Positions 44,389-52,145 of a stretch of 64,000 nucleotides of DNA are shown piece after piece. Under the pieces are notes generated by a model. It was not told the origin of the DNA. It saw only the letters and a list, made by a program, of their open reading frames with translations, and did no database searches. A program made the translations under genes and the position numbers. Origin of the DNA: Actinopolyspora halophila DSM 43834 (GTDB lineage Bacteria; Actinomycetota; Actinomycetes; Mycobacteriales; Pseudonocardiaceae); the NCBI RefSeq assembly GCF_000371785.1, contig NZ_AQUI01000002.1, forward strand, positions 838,590 to 902,589, read 5' to 3'. How positions within the stretch are numbered: the first letter of the stretch is position 1; each line of letters starts with the position of its first letter.

Positions 44389-44726
44389 ATGAACACGCCT
44401 TCCGATGGGGGCAGCGGCTACACCGTCCGACCTGAGGAAGTGACGAAGCTCGGCAAGAAGGCGGAAGAATTGGGCAGCAGGTTGGTGAACCTGGTGCGGG
44501 CCACGGCGGAGGAGTCGAGCGCAGCGGCGCAGGCGCATCGGCGCAGGCGCATCGGGACTGGGCGTTCGCGGGGCCGCTGGAGAGCCTGCAGCGCAGCTGC
44601 GAGCACAACATCGAGGGGTTCGGGCGCTGGGCCGACGACATGGGGGACCGGTTGGCTGCGGCGGCCAGGAACTACGAGAAGACCGACGAGTGGGCGCTGG
44701 AGAAACTGCGGGGATTCGGAGTCTGA
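44389..44726 (+). pseudogene. WXG100/ESX-like helical protein gene, frameshifted by a 14-bp tandem duplication
   Basis: The frame starts ATG 44389 (MNTPSDGGSGYTVRPEEV) and reads KAEELGSRLVNLVRATAEE, then loses sense after AAAQAH. The 14 bases at 44527-44540 are repeated exactly at 44541-44554. Removing one copy restores a 107-residue protein continuing RDWAFAGPLESL and ending at TGA 44724 with WALEKLRGFGV, seven bases before the next gene. The restored protein is a helical hairpin of ESX-substrate size. Either the gene is inactive in this strain, or it can switch by slippage, or the read is wrong. Confidence 0.75.
44527..44554 (+). repeat. 14-bp perfect tandem duplication
   Basis: Two adjacent copies of GCGCAGGCGCATCG. 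As 14 is not a multiple of three, it shifts the reading frame of the WXG-like gene. Confidence 0.9.
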
Positions 44727-44732
44727 CGGGAC

Positions 44733-47120
44733 ATGGATTACCGGAAGCTGAAGAACGCCGCTCCCGCGAAGCTCGTCAAGGCGGGTGAGGCGTGGAAATC
44801 GTTGCTCGATGAGTTCGACAAGGTGATCTCCGATTTCCGCGCCCAGCTGTGCGACCAGTTGGACAACGGGGACTTCTGGCGCGGTGAGGCCAAGGAGCTC
44901 GCCACCGCGCACGGGAAGCGGATCCACAAGAGGATGCGGGAGTACCGCGACCGGATCGCCCCGGTGAGCAAGGCGTTGAACACGGCGGCCGAGGAGATCA
45001 CCACTTGTCAGCGCCAGGTCCGCGGGGTGGCCGATGAGGTAAACGGCAGGGACAGGGAAGGGTGGAGCTTCGACTCCGACGGGGAGATCACCTATCCGGA
45101 GGGGCAGCGCAGCGAGTACGAGTCCTACGTCGCCGAGGTCGAGGGGATCCTGTCCAGGGCAGCCGAGGCGGATCGGGAGGCGGATCGGGAGGCGGCCCGT
45201 GCGCTGTCCGAGGCCGACGACACGCTCGAGTACCTGAACGAGGTGCTGACCGAGGAACGCCGGGAGGAGGAGCAGGCGGCCAAGGAGGCCGCCGAGCTGG
45301 CTTCCCAGCCCCCGGACGAGCTCAGCTTCGCGGAGGGCGAGAGGCTCGCGCGGCTGTTGCGCGAGAACGGCAAGGACCCGGCCTTCGCCGGGGAGTTCCT
45401 GGAACGGGTGCAGCCGAAGCAGCTGCTCGAGCTGACCGAGCACCTGCAGTCCGATCTCCTGGGCGATTGGGCTGCGAACAGCCAGGGGAACCGTCTCGAG
45501 CTGATCGGCAGTCTGCAGCGTCGGTTGGGTGAGACGCTGGCCACCGGAACCGGCGAGGAGGGGCGCGAGTACCTGGGGGAGGACCTGCACGGTCCGGAGG
45601 AGGAAGACAGCACGGACCAGCGGGCCGCGAACTACGGCAAGCGGATGCTGAAGGCGGCGGAGAACTGGAATCCCGGCCCGCTCTGGTTCGGTGACGAGGA
45701 AGCCGGGCATCGTGCACTCGGCATGTTGCTGCACAGCGGTGAGTACTCGAGCGGGTTCCTGAACCCGGTCGGGGACGGGCTCGTCGAGGCCGACAAGAAG
45801 CACTCCTTCGGCCCGTTGCACAGCGAAGACCGCAACCACGTCGACGACCGCGGTCGTGGCGGGGATCCGCTGGTGGGGCTGATGACGGCTCTGGAGCACA
45901 GCCCGGACACCGCGGGCTCGTTCTTCGACCCCGCTCGCGACGACGAGAACCTGGGGCATCTGGTCCAGCGGGACTGGCCGGTGGACAGGTACGACCACGC
46001 CGAGGGGCCGCGACACGATTCGAGCACAACCGAGCAGGAGGAGAACCTCGGGCACAACCTGCTCGGCAAAGCCCTGGAATCGGCGACTCTGGGTGAGCAG
46101 CACGGCAGCGCGGAGGCCGCCAGGACCGTGTCGGGAATGGTGCACACGCTGGCCAATACGGACGACTCGATGCAGGACCCCGGGAAAGGGACGATTCCAC
46201 CTCCGTTGCGCGACAACGTCGGGCACATGCTGTCCAACTACATGGGCGCTGTGCACGAGGCCGGGGACGGGGATCCGGCATCGAACAGCAGCGGGTCGCT
46301 TCATCTGGGCGAGGAGAACGCGGACTGGGCACGAGGTGAAGCGGGGTACATGAACCCGCGATTCAGCCAGAGCGAGGTGTACAAGGTGATGGGATCGGCT
46401 GCCTACGATCCCAACACGTACGCGGAGATGCGCGACGCGAACATGGCCTACACCGGTCTGAAGCTCGAGGCGATCGCCGATAGCGAAGGTGGCTCCCTGG
46501 AAGACCGCCGGTCCGATATGAAGAAGGAGGCGAACCAGGCCTCAGCTGTGTTCGGCGCGCTGGACGAGGCCCGGTCCTACGCCGTGGACGAGTTCTACGA
46601 CGGCAAGGACGCCGCCTTCAACGCCAAGATCGAAGCTGGAGGAAATCTGGCCTCGTGGGGGTTGATCGGATCCGGTGCTATGAAGAGCGTTACAGAAACC
46701 GCGACAAATCTTTTGGCCTCGGGGAGCAGCGTGGCGCTTGCGGACGGAGCCACTGCGGTGATGGATCAGCTCAGGCAGGACAGTTCGAACATCGTGACCC
46801 GGGAGACCGCCGATATTCAGGAGGAAGGGAAGCGGGACGCGAACAATCTGCTGAACCAGGCTCTGTGGAACAACCGGATGTGGCGGGAAGAGACGCCGCC
46901 TCCTCCGGAATTGCTTCCTACCGAGCCCGAGCCAGGGGGGCCTCCGGGGCGGATTACCGATTCGGACGGGCAGCCACTGAATACGCATCAGGAGTGGGTT
47001 AACCGGAAAGACCCTTACAATCTCGGCAGACAGACGGTGCAGAACACTTATCATACCGGGGCCGATACGTACGCTGATGCCACGGGCAACCGTCCGGTGC
47101 GGGTGAGTGAGACCGAGTGA
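44733..47120 (+). CDS. Large helical protein, probable ESX/T7SS-associated partner, unknown function
   Basis: A 795-residue acidic protein. Residues 1-110 are helical with a WRG turn (DFWRGEAKEL) as in WXG-type modules; 125-200 is a coiled coil with short EADR repeats; the middle contains many helices and the C-terminal 60 residues are Pro-rich (PPPPELLPTEPEPGG). No signal peptide and no nuclease or ADP-ribosylation motif that I can see. It begins seven bases after the frameshifted small gene and touches the lipoprotein gene, so the three form a unit. Confidence 0.8.
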   Translation: MDYRKLKNAAPAKLVKAGEAWKSLLDEFDKVISDFRAQLCDQLDNGDFWRGEAKELATAHGKRIHKRMREYRDRIAPVSKALNTAAEEITTCQRQVRGVADEVNGRDREGWSFDSDGEITYPEGQRSEYESYVAEVEGILSRAAEADREADREAARALSEADDTLEYLNEVLTEERREEEQAAKEAAELASQPPDELSFAEGERLARLLRENGKDPAFAGEFLERVQPKQLLELTEHLQSDLLGDWAANSQGNRLELIGSLQRRLGETLATGTGEEGREYLGEDLHGPEEEDSTDQRAANYGKRMLKAAENWNPGPLWFGDEEAGHRALGMLLHSGEYSSGFLNPVGDGLVEADKKHSFGPLHSEDRNHVDDRGRGGDPLVGLMTALEHSPDTAGSFFDPARDDENLGHLVQRDWPVDRYDHAEGPRHDSSTTEQEENLGHNLLGKALESATLGEQHGSAEAARTVSGMVHTLANTDDSMQDPGKGTIPPPLRDNVGHMLSNYMGAVHEAGDGDPASNSSGSLHLGEENADWARGEAGYMNPRFSQSEVYKVMGSAAYDPNTYAEMRDANMAYTGLKLEAIADSEGGSLEDRRSDMKKEANQASAVFGALDEARSYAVDEFYDGKDAAFNAKIEAGGNLASWGLIGSGAMKSVTETATNLLASGSSVALADGATAVMDQLRQDSSNIVTRETADIQEEGKRDANNLLNQALWNNRMWREETPPPPELLPTEPEPGGPPGRITDSDGQPLNTHQEWVNRKDPYNLGRQTVQNTYHTGADTYADATGNRPVRVSETE

Positions 47121-48184
47121 TGACTGGGCGGATGTGTCGGGTTCGGTCTGTGGTCGGGTTCGTGGTTGGTGTTCTGGTGTTGGCGGGGTGTTCGGGTTCC
47201 GGCTCGGAGGGTCCTCCGGGGTGGGTGAGTTCGCCGCCGGAGTACTTGTCGTGTGATGGTTTTGCTGATCCGAAGCTGGTGGTGGGTCTGGTCCGGGCGG
47301 GGGATTTGGCCGAGCCCGATCCCGAGGACGCTGATGCCGTCGAGGTGAAGGCCGAGGAGCCTTCGGTCGACTGTGATCCTCTCTTGGGAGGACAACTTTC
47401 GGTTAGCAGTTCTCCGGCCAAGGAAGTTTCCCTAGCTAGCGGTTTTTGGCCGCCTGATCCATTGATGGTGCCGATCCGTGGGTTGCCCGGCTTCGTGATG
47501 CACGACAGCGGGTGGCTGTACGTGCCGTGCACGCGTGGTTCGGAGACGATCACGTTGAACAGCTACATCAGTGCCGATACGTCCGAGTTGCGGAATCCGC
47601 GGACGCGGTTGGCGATGGCGCGGTTGCTGGTGGACACGACGAACAGGGCGCGTGCCCGTTTCGGGTGCGCGGAGTCGGCGTTGTCCTTGCCGACGGAGTT
47701 GCCGAAGATTCCGGACACCGATCAGGCTGGGTTCCCGGAGCGGCGGGAGCACACCGGCGGTGAGGTGTGCACCATCGCTGCGTTGTCGTGGTTGCCCGGT
47801 TACGAGCGTCCCGGGCCCGGGGCCGGTTACGACGAGTCGCGGCCGTGGGCGATGGAGACGCCGCGTCCGAGCCGTTTGCTCAGCACGTGCGAGATCCGGG
47901 AGGGCTCGGGTGGTGTGCGGGGGACCGTGCCGGGGACGCCGGAGGTCGCGTTCGTGACGTACCGGGGTGTGCTGGCGCGGGCGCGGCACGACTCGGAGAA
48001 GTACTCGTGGCCGGAGTACGACATCTCCTGCCACGGTGAGCCGGTGTCGTACCGGATGTATGTCACTGACCCGGACAACTCCGGTTCGTGGTTGACCGAG
48101 CTGCCGGATGATCCGGCCTACGAGGAGATGCTGGACAACTTCGCCGGCAAGGCCGCCGACCGCGCGGGCTGCCCGATGCCGTGA
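47120..48184 (+). CDS. Lipoprotein, hypothetical
   Basis: A 354-residue lipoprotein: basic start, hydrophobic stretch VVGFVVGVLVLAGCSGSGSE with lipobox LAGC. The mature part has several Cys (LSCDG, VDCDP, VPCTRG, FGCAES, STCEIRE, CPMP) suggesting disulfides. It starts at the TGATG junction with the large helical gene. Codon use in its first part is less GC-biased than neighbours. Function unknown; perhaps the surface anchor of the triad. Confidence 0.83.
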   Translation: MTGRMCRVRSVVGFVVGVLVLAGCSGSGSEGPPGWVSSPPEYLSCDGFADPKLVVGLVRAGDLAEPDPEDADAVEVKAEEPSVDCDPLLGGQLSVSSSPAKEVSLASGFWPPDPLMVPIRGLPGFVMHDSGWLYVPCTRGSETITLNSYISADTSELRNPRTRLAMARLLVDTTNRARARFGCAESALSLPTELPKIPDTDQAGFPERREHTGGEVCTIAALSWLPGYERPGPGAGYDESRPWAMETPRPSRLLSTCEIREGSGGVRGTVPGTPEVAFVTYRGVLARARHDSEKYSWPEYDISCHGEPVSYRMYVTDPDNSGSWLTELPDDPAYEEMLDNFAGKAADRAGCPMP

Positions 48185-48189
48185 GTAGC

Positions 48190-48231
48190 GGGCCCCGGCG
48201 AGGCCGTCTCCGACACGGCCCGCCGGGGCGG
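48190..48231 (+). terminator. Hairpin after the lipoprotein gene
   Basis: CCCCGGCG..GGCCGT and ACGGCC..CGCCGGGG can pair in an interrupted stem just after the stop codon; it lies between convergent genes. Confidence 0.5.
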
Positions 48232-48235
48232 GACG

Positions 48236-48454
48236 CTAGTGCTCCTGCCGACCGGGCCCACGGCGTGCTCCGCGTCTGAGCAGTTCGCCGGCGCTGACGA
48301 GCAGCAGCGCCGCGGCCAGCACGAGCAGGATCCACCTGACGGGGTCCGGGAGCATCGAGTCGTGCTCCGAGACGATGCCGTTGACGAACGTCAGAACGAC
48401 GAGGCAGAGCAACGCCGAGTTCGCCACGAGGAGCTTGGACGGTATCCGGGTCAT
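48236..48454 (-). CDS. Small two-helix membrane protein
   Basis: A 72-residue protein with two hydrophobic segments (ALLCLVVLTFVNGIV and WILLVLAAALLLVSAG) and a basic tail. GAGGTG precedes the ATG. No family recognised. Confidence 0.55.
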   Translation of the reverse strand: MTRIPSKLLVANSALLCLVVLTFVNGIVSEHDSMLPDPVRWILLVLAAALLLVSAGELLRRGARRGPGRQEH

Positions 48455-48479
48455 GTCGGCACCTCGGTGGGTGGTCGGT

Positions 48480-48668
48480 TCACGCGAAGCGGTCGGTCTT
48501 GACCGCCTGGATGAACGCCCGCCACTGCGCGCGGCCGGTGGTGAAGTAGCCGCCCGTACGATCCTTGGTGTCCCGCACGGCGGCGCCGCTGCCTAATCGT
48601 CCGATCTCGACACAGGCGGTCTCCTGCTGGGTGTAAGTGGACTTGCGCCATGCGCTCGGCTCGGTCAT
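48480..48668 (-). CDS. DUF397 domain protein
   Basis: A 62-residue protein of the DUF397 family (SAWRKSTYTQQETACVEI...VRDTKDRTGGYF), found in many copies in actinomycetes beside XRE/DUF5753 regulators, as here with a five-base gap. The pair forms a BldB-/AbaA-like or toxin-antitoxin-like partner set with poorly known role in development. ATG 48668 is chosen from family alignment. Confidence 0.88.
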   Translation of the reverse strand: MTEPSAWRKSTYTQQETACVEIGRLGSGAAVRDTKDRTGGYFTTGRAQWRAFIQAVKTDRFA

Positions 48669-48673
48669 GGGTA

Positions 48674-49525
48674 TCAGCTCTCGCGTTCGATCGATTCCAG
48701 TCGACGTGCGATGGTCGCCTTCGACTCGTCGGGCGACATCGCACGTTGCCGTAGAGTATCCGCCGCCGTGCGGTAGTCGGCCACGTCTTTGATCTTCCGC
48801 AGGAAAGCCGACGTGCGGTAGTGCTCCAAATGCACGATCGGCTGCTGGTCCGCGAACTCGAAGAGGATGAACGGCCCCGCGTGAGCCGGGTGCCACGTCG
48901 TCGCTCCGGCGGCCAGCACCTGGATGGTCACGTTGTCGCGGTCCGCCATCTTCAGCAGGTGGCGCAGTTGCTCGGCCATCACCTCGTCACCACCGATCCG
49001 CTCCTGGAGAGCTGCCTCGGCGATGATCGCGACGAAGTGCGGGCAGTCCCTCCGGTCGAGGATGTCGCGCCTGCTGAGTCGGAAGGCCAACCTGGCTTCG
49101 GCGTGCTCGGAGGGAACCGTGGCCATCACCGCGCGGGCGTAGTCGCTGGTCTGCAACAGCCCGGAGACCACAAGGGTGCACATCTCGGTGATGTGACTGG
49201 CCGAGCGTTCGAAGTCGATCAGAGTTGCGAGTTCCTCGCGCATTCCCGGAACTCCGGAGGAGAGCCAGTTCGGTTCGCGCACGTTGCGCGCCGTGTCGAT
49301 GATGCGCTCACGTTCCGCTCCGGTGATCCCGAGAGCTGTGAGCAAACTGGCCGTGTCCTCGGGGGACGGTGACTTCGTTCCCGATTCGTAGCGCCAGATC
49401 GTGGTGTGCCCGATTCCCAGCCTCCGTCCCAACTCGCGAACACCGAGATCGGCTTCCTCTCGTAGTTGACGCAGTTCAGCGCCGAGCGCACGAGCGCGTG
49501 GGTTCACCTGAGTGGTTCGGGCCAT
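48674..49525 (-). CDS. XRE-family regulator with DUF5753 domain
   Basis: A 283-residue protein: N-terminal HTH (LGAELRQLREEADLGVRELGRRLGIGHTTIWRYE split across residues 14-48) and a DUF5753 domain (from about 95). Partner of the DUF397 protein. The twin palindromes upstream (49607-49640) are its probable operators and also cover the promoter of the divergent genes. Confidence 0.92.
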   Translation of the reverse strand: MARTTQVNPRARALGAELRQLREEADLGVRELGRRLGIGHTTIWRYESGTKSPSPEDTASLLTALGITGAERERIIDTARNVREPNWLSSGVPGMREELATLIDFERSASHITEMCTLVVSGLLQTSDYARAVMATVPSEHAEARLAFRLSRRDILDRRDCPHFVAIIAEAALQERIGGDEVMAEQLRHLLKMADRDNVTIQVLAAGATTWHPAHAGPFILFEFADQQPIVHLEHYRTSAFLRKIKDVADYRTAADTLRQRAMSPDESKATIARRLESIERES

Positions 49526-49606
49526 GAACCGGATCGTATCCAGTGGTCGCTGTGCTGGGCATTCCCTCGAAAGTGGAATTGCCGCCGGGCGTGCGCCGAG
49601 TCATAG

Positions 49607-49640
49607 TGGTTCTAGAACCATTTTTTGGTTCTTGGAACCA
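49607..49640. promoter_or_regulatory. Twin XRE operators
   Basis: TGGTTCTAGAACCA (49607-49620, perfect palindrome) and TGGTTCTTGGAACCA (49626-49640), centres about 20 bases apart, in the divergent promoter between the XRE gene and the small CxxC protein gene. Two turns of spacing fits two dimers on one face. Confidence 0.75.
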
Positions 49641-49673
49641 CTAACCTTCGTCGACTCCGCGAGAAGGAGGATC

Positions 49674-49925
49674 ATGCCTCATCCGTTCACCTGGGTTCCC
49701 GCGGCGTGGCAGCGGCACGCGAGCAGGGATCCGGTCCCACCTCCGGCTTCGGAGTTCCCGCAGGGAGTGGTCGTCGCGACGTTGTGCGGGCAGGAGGTGA
49801 CCTCGGCCAGCGGCGAGTTGGCGTGGCTGTGGGGCACCTGCCCGGACTGCGACGACGCGGCGCGGGAGATCGTGGGGGTTCCGTCGCGGGCGGAGGCCGC
49901 TGCCGAGGGGAGGGAGCGGTCGTGA
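49674..49925 (+). CDS. Small CxxC protein
   Basis: An 83-residue protein with cysteines in TLCGQE and TCPDCDD, likely a zinc-binding knuckle; such proteins accompany XRE/DUF397 genes. AAGGAGG precedes the ATG. Overlaps the next gene by four bases. Confidence 0.75.
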   Translation: MPHPFTWVPAAWQRHASRDPVPPPASEFPQGVVVATLCGQEVTSASGELAWLWGTCPDCDDAAREIVGVPSRAEAAAEGRERS

Positions 49926-50158
49926 GCACGCGGCACGGAGAACTGGCCACGTTCCTGGTGCACGAGCAGTGGCGGTTGGAGCAGTTGGCCTACGACATAG
50001 CGGGGCACCGGTGCACGCTGCGGCAGTGCGCCGAGACGGCGGCGGCCGTGGAGCGGGTCTCGGTGGTGCTGCGGGACTACGCGGCGTCGCTGCCGTTCGA
50101 GCGGTTCGGGGAGGATCCCGGTTCGTCCACCGCGGTGGAAGGAGATCCCGATGACTGA
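49922..50158 (+). CDS. Hypothetical small helical protein
   Basis: A 78-residue, mainly helical protein (FLVHEQWRLEQLAYDIAGH; AETAAAVERVSVVLRDYA). GTG 49922 overlaps the previous stop. No family recognised; co-translated with both neighbours. Confidence 0.65.
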   Translation: MSTRHGELATFLVHEQWRLEQLAYDIAGHRCTLRQCAETAAAVERVSVVLRDYAASLPFERFGEDPGSSTAVEGDPDD

Positions 50159-50477
50159 GCCGTTCGCCGTGGTGTCCACGGCGCTGGTACTGGCCGTGAC
50201 GGCGATCGTGCTGGGGGTTTCCGGTCAGCGGGCCGAGCGTCGCCCCGGACACGCGGGTGGTTCCGGGGCCGCGGCCCGCCGGGCGGCGGTGCTGCGGATG
50301 GAACGGTTGGCCGGGGCGGACCCGCCCACGGTCGAGCTGATCGCCTGGCCCACCGTGGACCCGGACCGGTACTGGCGCTGCGGACCGCACTCCCGGAGTG
50401 CGGTTTCCCCGACCGCCGAGGAGGATCCGACCCTGGCGCTGCTGCGCCGGGTCCGCGACGGCCTCCGCGAGTTGTGA
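50151..50477 (+). CDS. Hypothetical membrane-anchored protein
   Basis: A 108-residue protein with one N-terminal helix (VVSTALVLAVTAIVLGVSG) and a basic cytoplasmic part. AAGGAG precedes the ATG, and the start lies inside the preceding gene (8-base overlap). Last gene of the small three-gene operon. Confidence 0.65.
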   Translation: MTEPFAVVSTALVLAVTAIVLGVSGQRAERRPGHAGGSGAAARRAAVLRMERLAGADPPTVELIAWPTVDPDRYWRCGPHSRSAVSPTAEEDPTLALLRRVRDGLREL

Positions 50478-50582
50478 GCGGCGGGGCCTCCTGGGGCGCG
50501 CTGCCGCGTCTCGACTCGCTCGGCCCGCCTCTCGTGGAGGAGGCACGCTTCGGGGAACAACGTGGCTCCGCGCGGAAGCCGA

Positions 50583-51452
50583 TCACCGCGCCGCCGGACG
50601 GATGGGGCGACCGTTCGCCCGCCACGCCGGCAGTACCGCGTTGCGAACTTCCGCGAGCAGTTCGCGCATGTGGTCCTCGGCTTCGTCCGAGCGTGCTTCC
50701 GCGATCGCCACAGCGACTCGCTCGTGCAGCTCCAGCGCTTCGGACACCGGTTGGTCGGGCATCAGCCCGAGGTGCGTGCGTCCCCGCAACACCACCGAGA
50801 CCACGTCCGCCAACGCCTCGAACATCTCGTTGCCGCTCGTCAGCAGCAGCGTTGTGTGGAACTCGATGTCCAGATCGAGGAAATCGTTCAGCTCACCGGC
50901 CTCGCCCTTGGCGCGCATCATCGTCGACAGCTCGACCAGCCTGGCTCTGACCTCCCCCGAAGCGTTCTGGGCCGCTGTCGCGGCGGCCAAGGGCTCGACC
51001 GCTATACGCAACTCGATCAGGGAGCGGAGCTGGCTGTCCCGTCCCTCCCCGGCGAGACGCCACCAGATTACGCGCGGGTCGAAGACGTTCCACGATTGGC
51101 GCGGCTGAACGGTGATCCCCACTCGGCGTCGTGAGGTCACCAGCCCCATGGACTGCAGGATCCGCATGCTCTCCCGGGCCACCGTCCGGGAAACGCCGAA
51201 TCGCTCTTCGAGGACATCGAGGGTGAGAACGTGACCGGTGGGCAGCTCCCCGCTGGCGATCTCCCGGCCTACCGTGTCCAACACGTTGCTGTGCAGCGCC
51301 CCCACGCCCGATTCCGTGTCCCGGTGCTCACCCGCGGCGGCCGAAGCGCGTGTCGAGTCGGTGGCCGAGGACGAACGGGGCGCCGTGCTCTCCTCCTCTG
51401 CGGTCCCGGAGTTGGTCAACTTGTCCCCTTGATCGACTCCTCCTGGGCTCAC
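50583..51452 (-). CDS. GntR/FadR-family repressor of the gluconate genes
   Basis: A 289-residue repressor: winged helix at about 62-118 (LDVLEERFGVSRTVARESMRILQSMGLV) and an FCD ligand domain with metal/ligand histidines (EFHTTLL, LHERVAVAI). A disordered, Ser/Thr-rich N-terminal 55 residues precedes the HTH; the start may be shorter. It is divergent from gluconokinase, and twin AAAGGT-type operators lie between. Confidence 0.88.
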   Translation of the reverse strand: MSPGGVDQGDKLTNSGTAEEESTAPRSSSATDSTRASAAAGEHRDTESGVGALHSNVLDTVGREIASGELPTGHVLTLDVLEERFGVSRTVARESMRILQSMGLVTSRRRVGITVQPRQSWNVFDPRVIWWRLAGEGRDSQLRSLIELRIAVEPLAAATAAQNASGEVRARLVELSTMMRAKGEAGELNDFLDLDIEFHTTLLLTSGNEMFEALADVVSVVLRGRTHLGLMPDQPVSEALELHERVAVAIAEARSDEAEDHMRELLAEVRNAVLPAWRANGRPIRPAAR

Positions 51453-51495
51453 CTACTCAGATTACCTGACCAGAGCGTATTCCTTGTCACACAAA

Positions 51496-51532
51496 AAGGT
51501 GATACCTTTCACGGCCAAAGGTAATACTTTTC
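51496..51532. promoter_or_regulatory. Twin operators of the gluconate repressor
   Basis: AAAGGTGATACCTTT (51496-51510) and AAAGGTAATACTTTT (51518-51532), 22 bases centre to centre, in the divergent promoter region; the first is a near-perfect palindrome. Confidence 0.7.
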
Positions 51533-51583
51533 GAGTTGTGGCTGGTCAGCGGATCAGAGCCGTTCGGTTGGAGCGTGGGGTAC

Positions 51584-52108
51584 ATGACATCCACCTGCGT
51601 GGTGGTGATGGGAGTCTCGGGTGCCGGTAAGAGCACCGTCGCCGACCTGCTCGGGCAGCGGCTCGAGTGGACGGTGGCCGAAGCCGACGAATTCCACCCG
51701 GAGAGCAACGTCGAGAAGATGGCGAGCGGTGTTCCGCTCACGGACTCCGATCGCTTGCCGTGGCTGTCGGCCATGCGGGACTGGATCACGCGGCACTCGG
51801 CCGACGAGACGAACACGATCGTGACCTGTTCCGCGCTGAAGCGGAGCTACAGGGATCACCTGAGGGACACCCCGGCACTGGTTCGTTTTCTCTGCCTGTC
51901 CGGCACCTCGGACGTGATCGGAAGCAGGCTCGGTGAGCGCTCGGGGCACTTCATGCCGGCCTCGCTGCTGGATTCCCAGCTCAGTGCCTTCGAACCACTT
52001 CTGCCGGACGAGAACGGCGTGACCGTTGATGTCACTCGTCCGCCGGAAGAGATCACGCGAACGGCCGTCACAGCTCTCGGGCTCGACGCCCGTACCGCCG
52101 CGTGTTGA
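51584..52108 (+). CDS. gntK: Gluconokinase
   Basis: A 174-residue P-loop kinase that makes 6-phosphogluconate from gluconate and ATP. Walker A GVSGAGKST at residues 10-18, then EADEFHPESNVEKMASGVPLTD and TCSALKRSYRDHLR, all diagnostic. ATG 51584 gives the family start (MTSTCVVVMGVSG). First gene of the operon gntK-permease-dehydrogenase. Confidence 0.95.
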   Translation: MTSTCVVVMGVSGAGKSTVADLLGQRLEWTVAEADEFHPESNVEKMASGVPLTDSDRLPWLSAMRDWITRHSADETNTIVTCSALKRSYRDHLRDTPALVRFLCLSGTSDVIGSRLGERSGHFMPASLLDSQLSAFEPLLPDENGVTVDVTRPPEEITRTAVTALGLDARTAAC

Positions 52109-52145
52109 TCGCGACTTCTACTCGTAAAGCAACGGAGCTTTTCGC

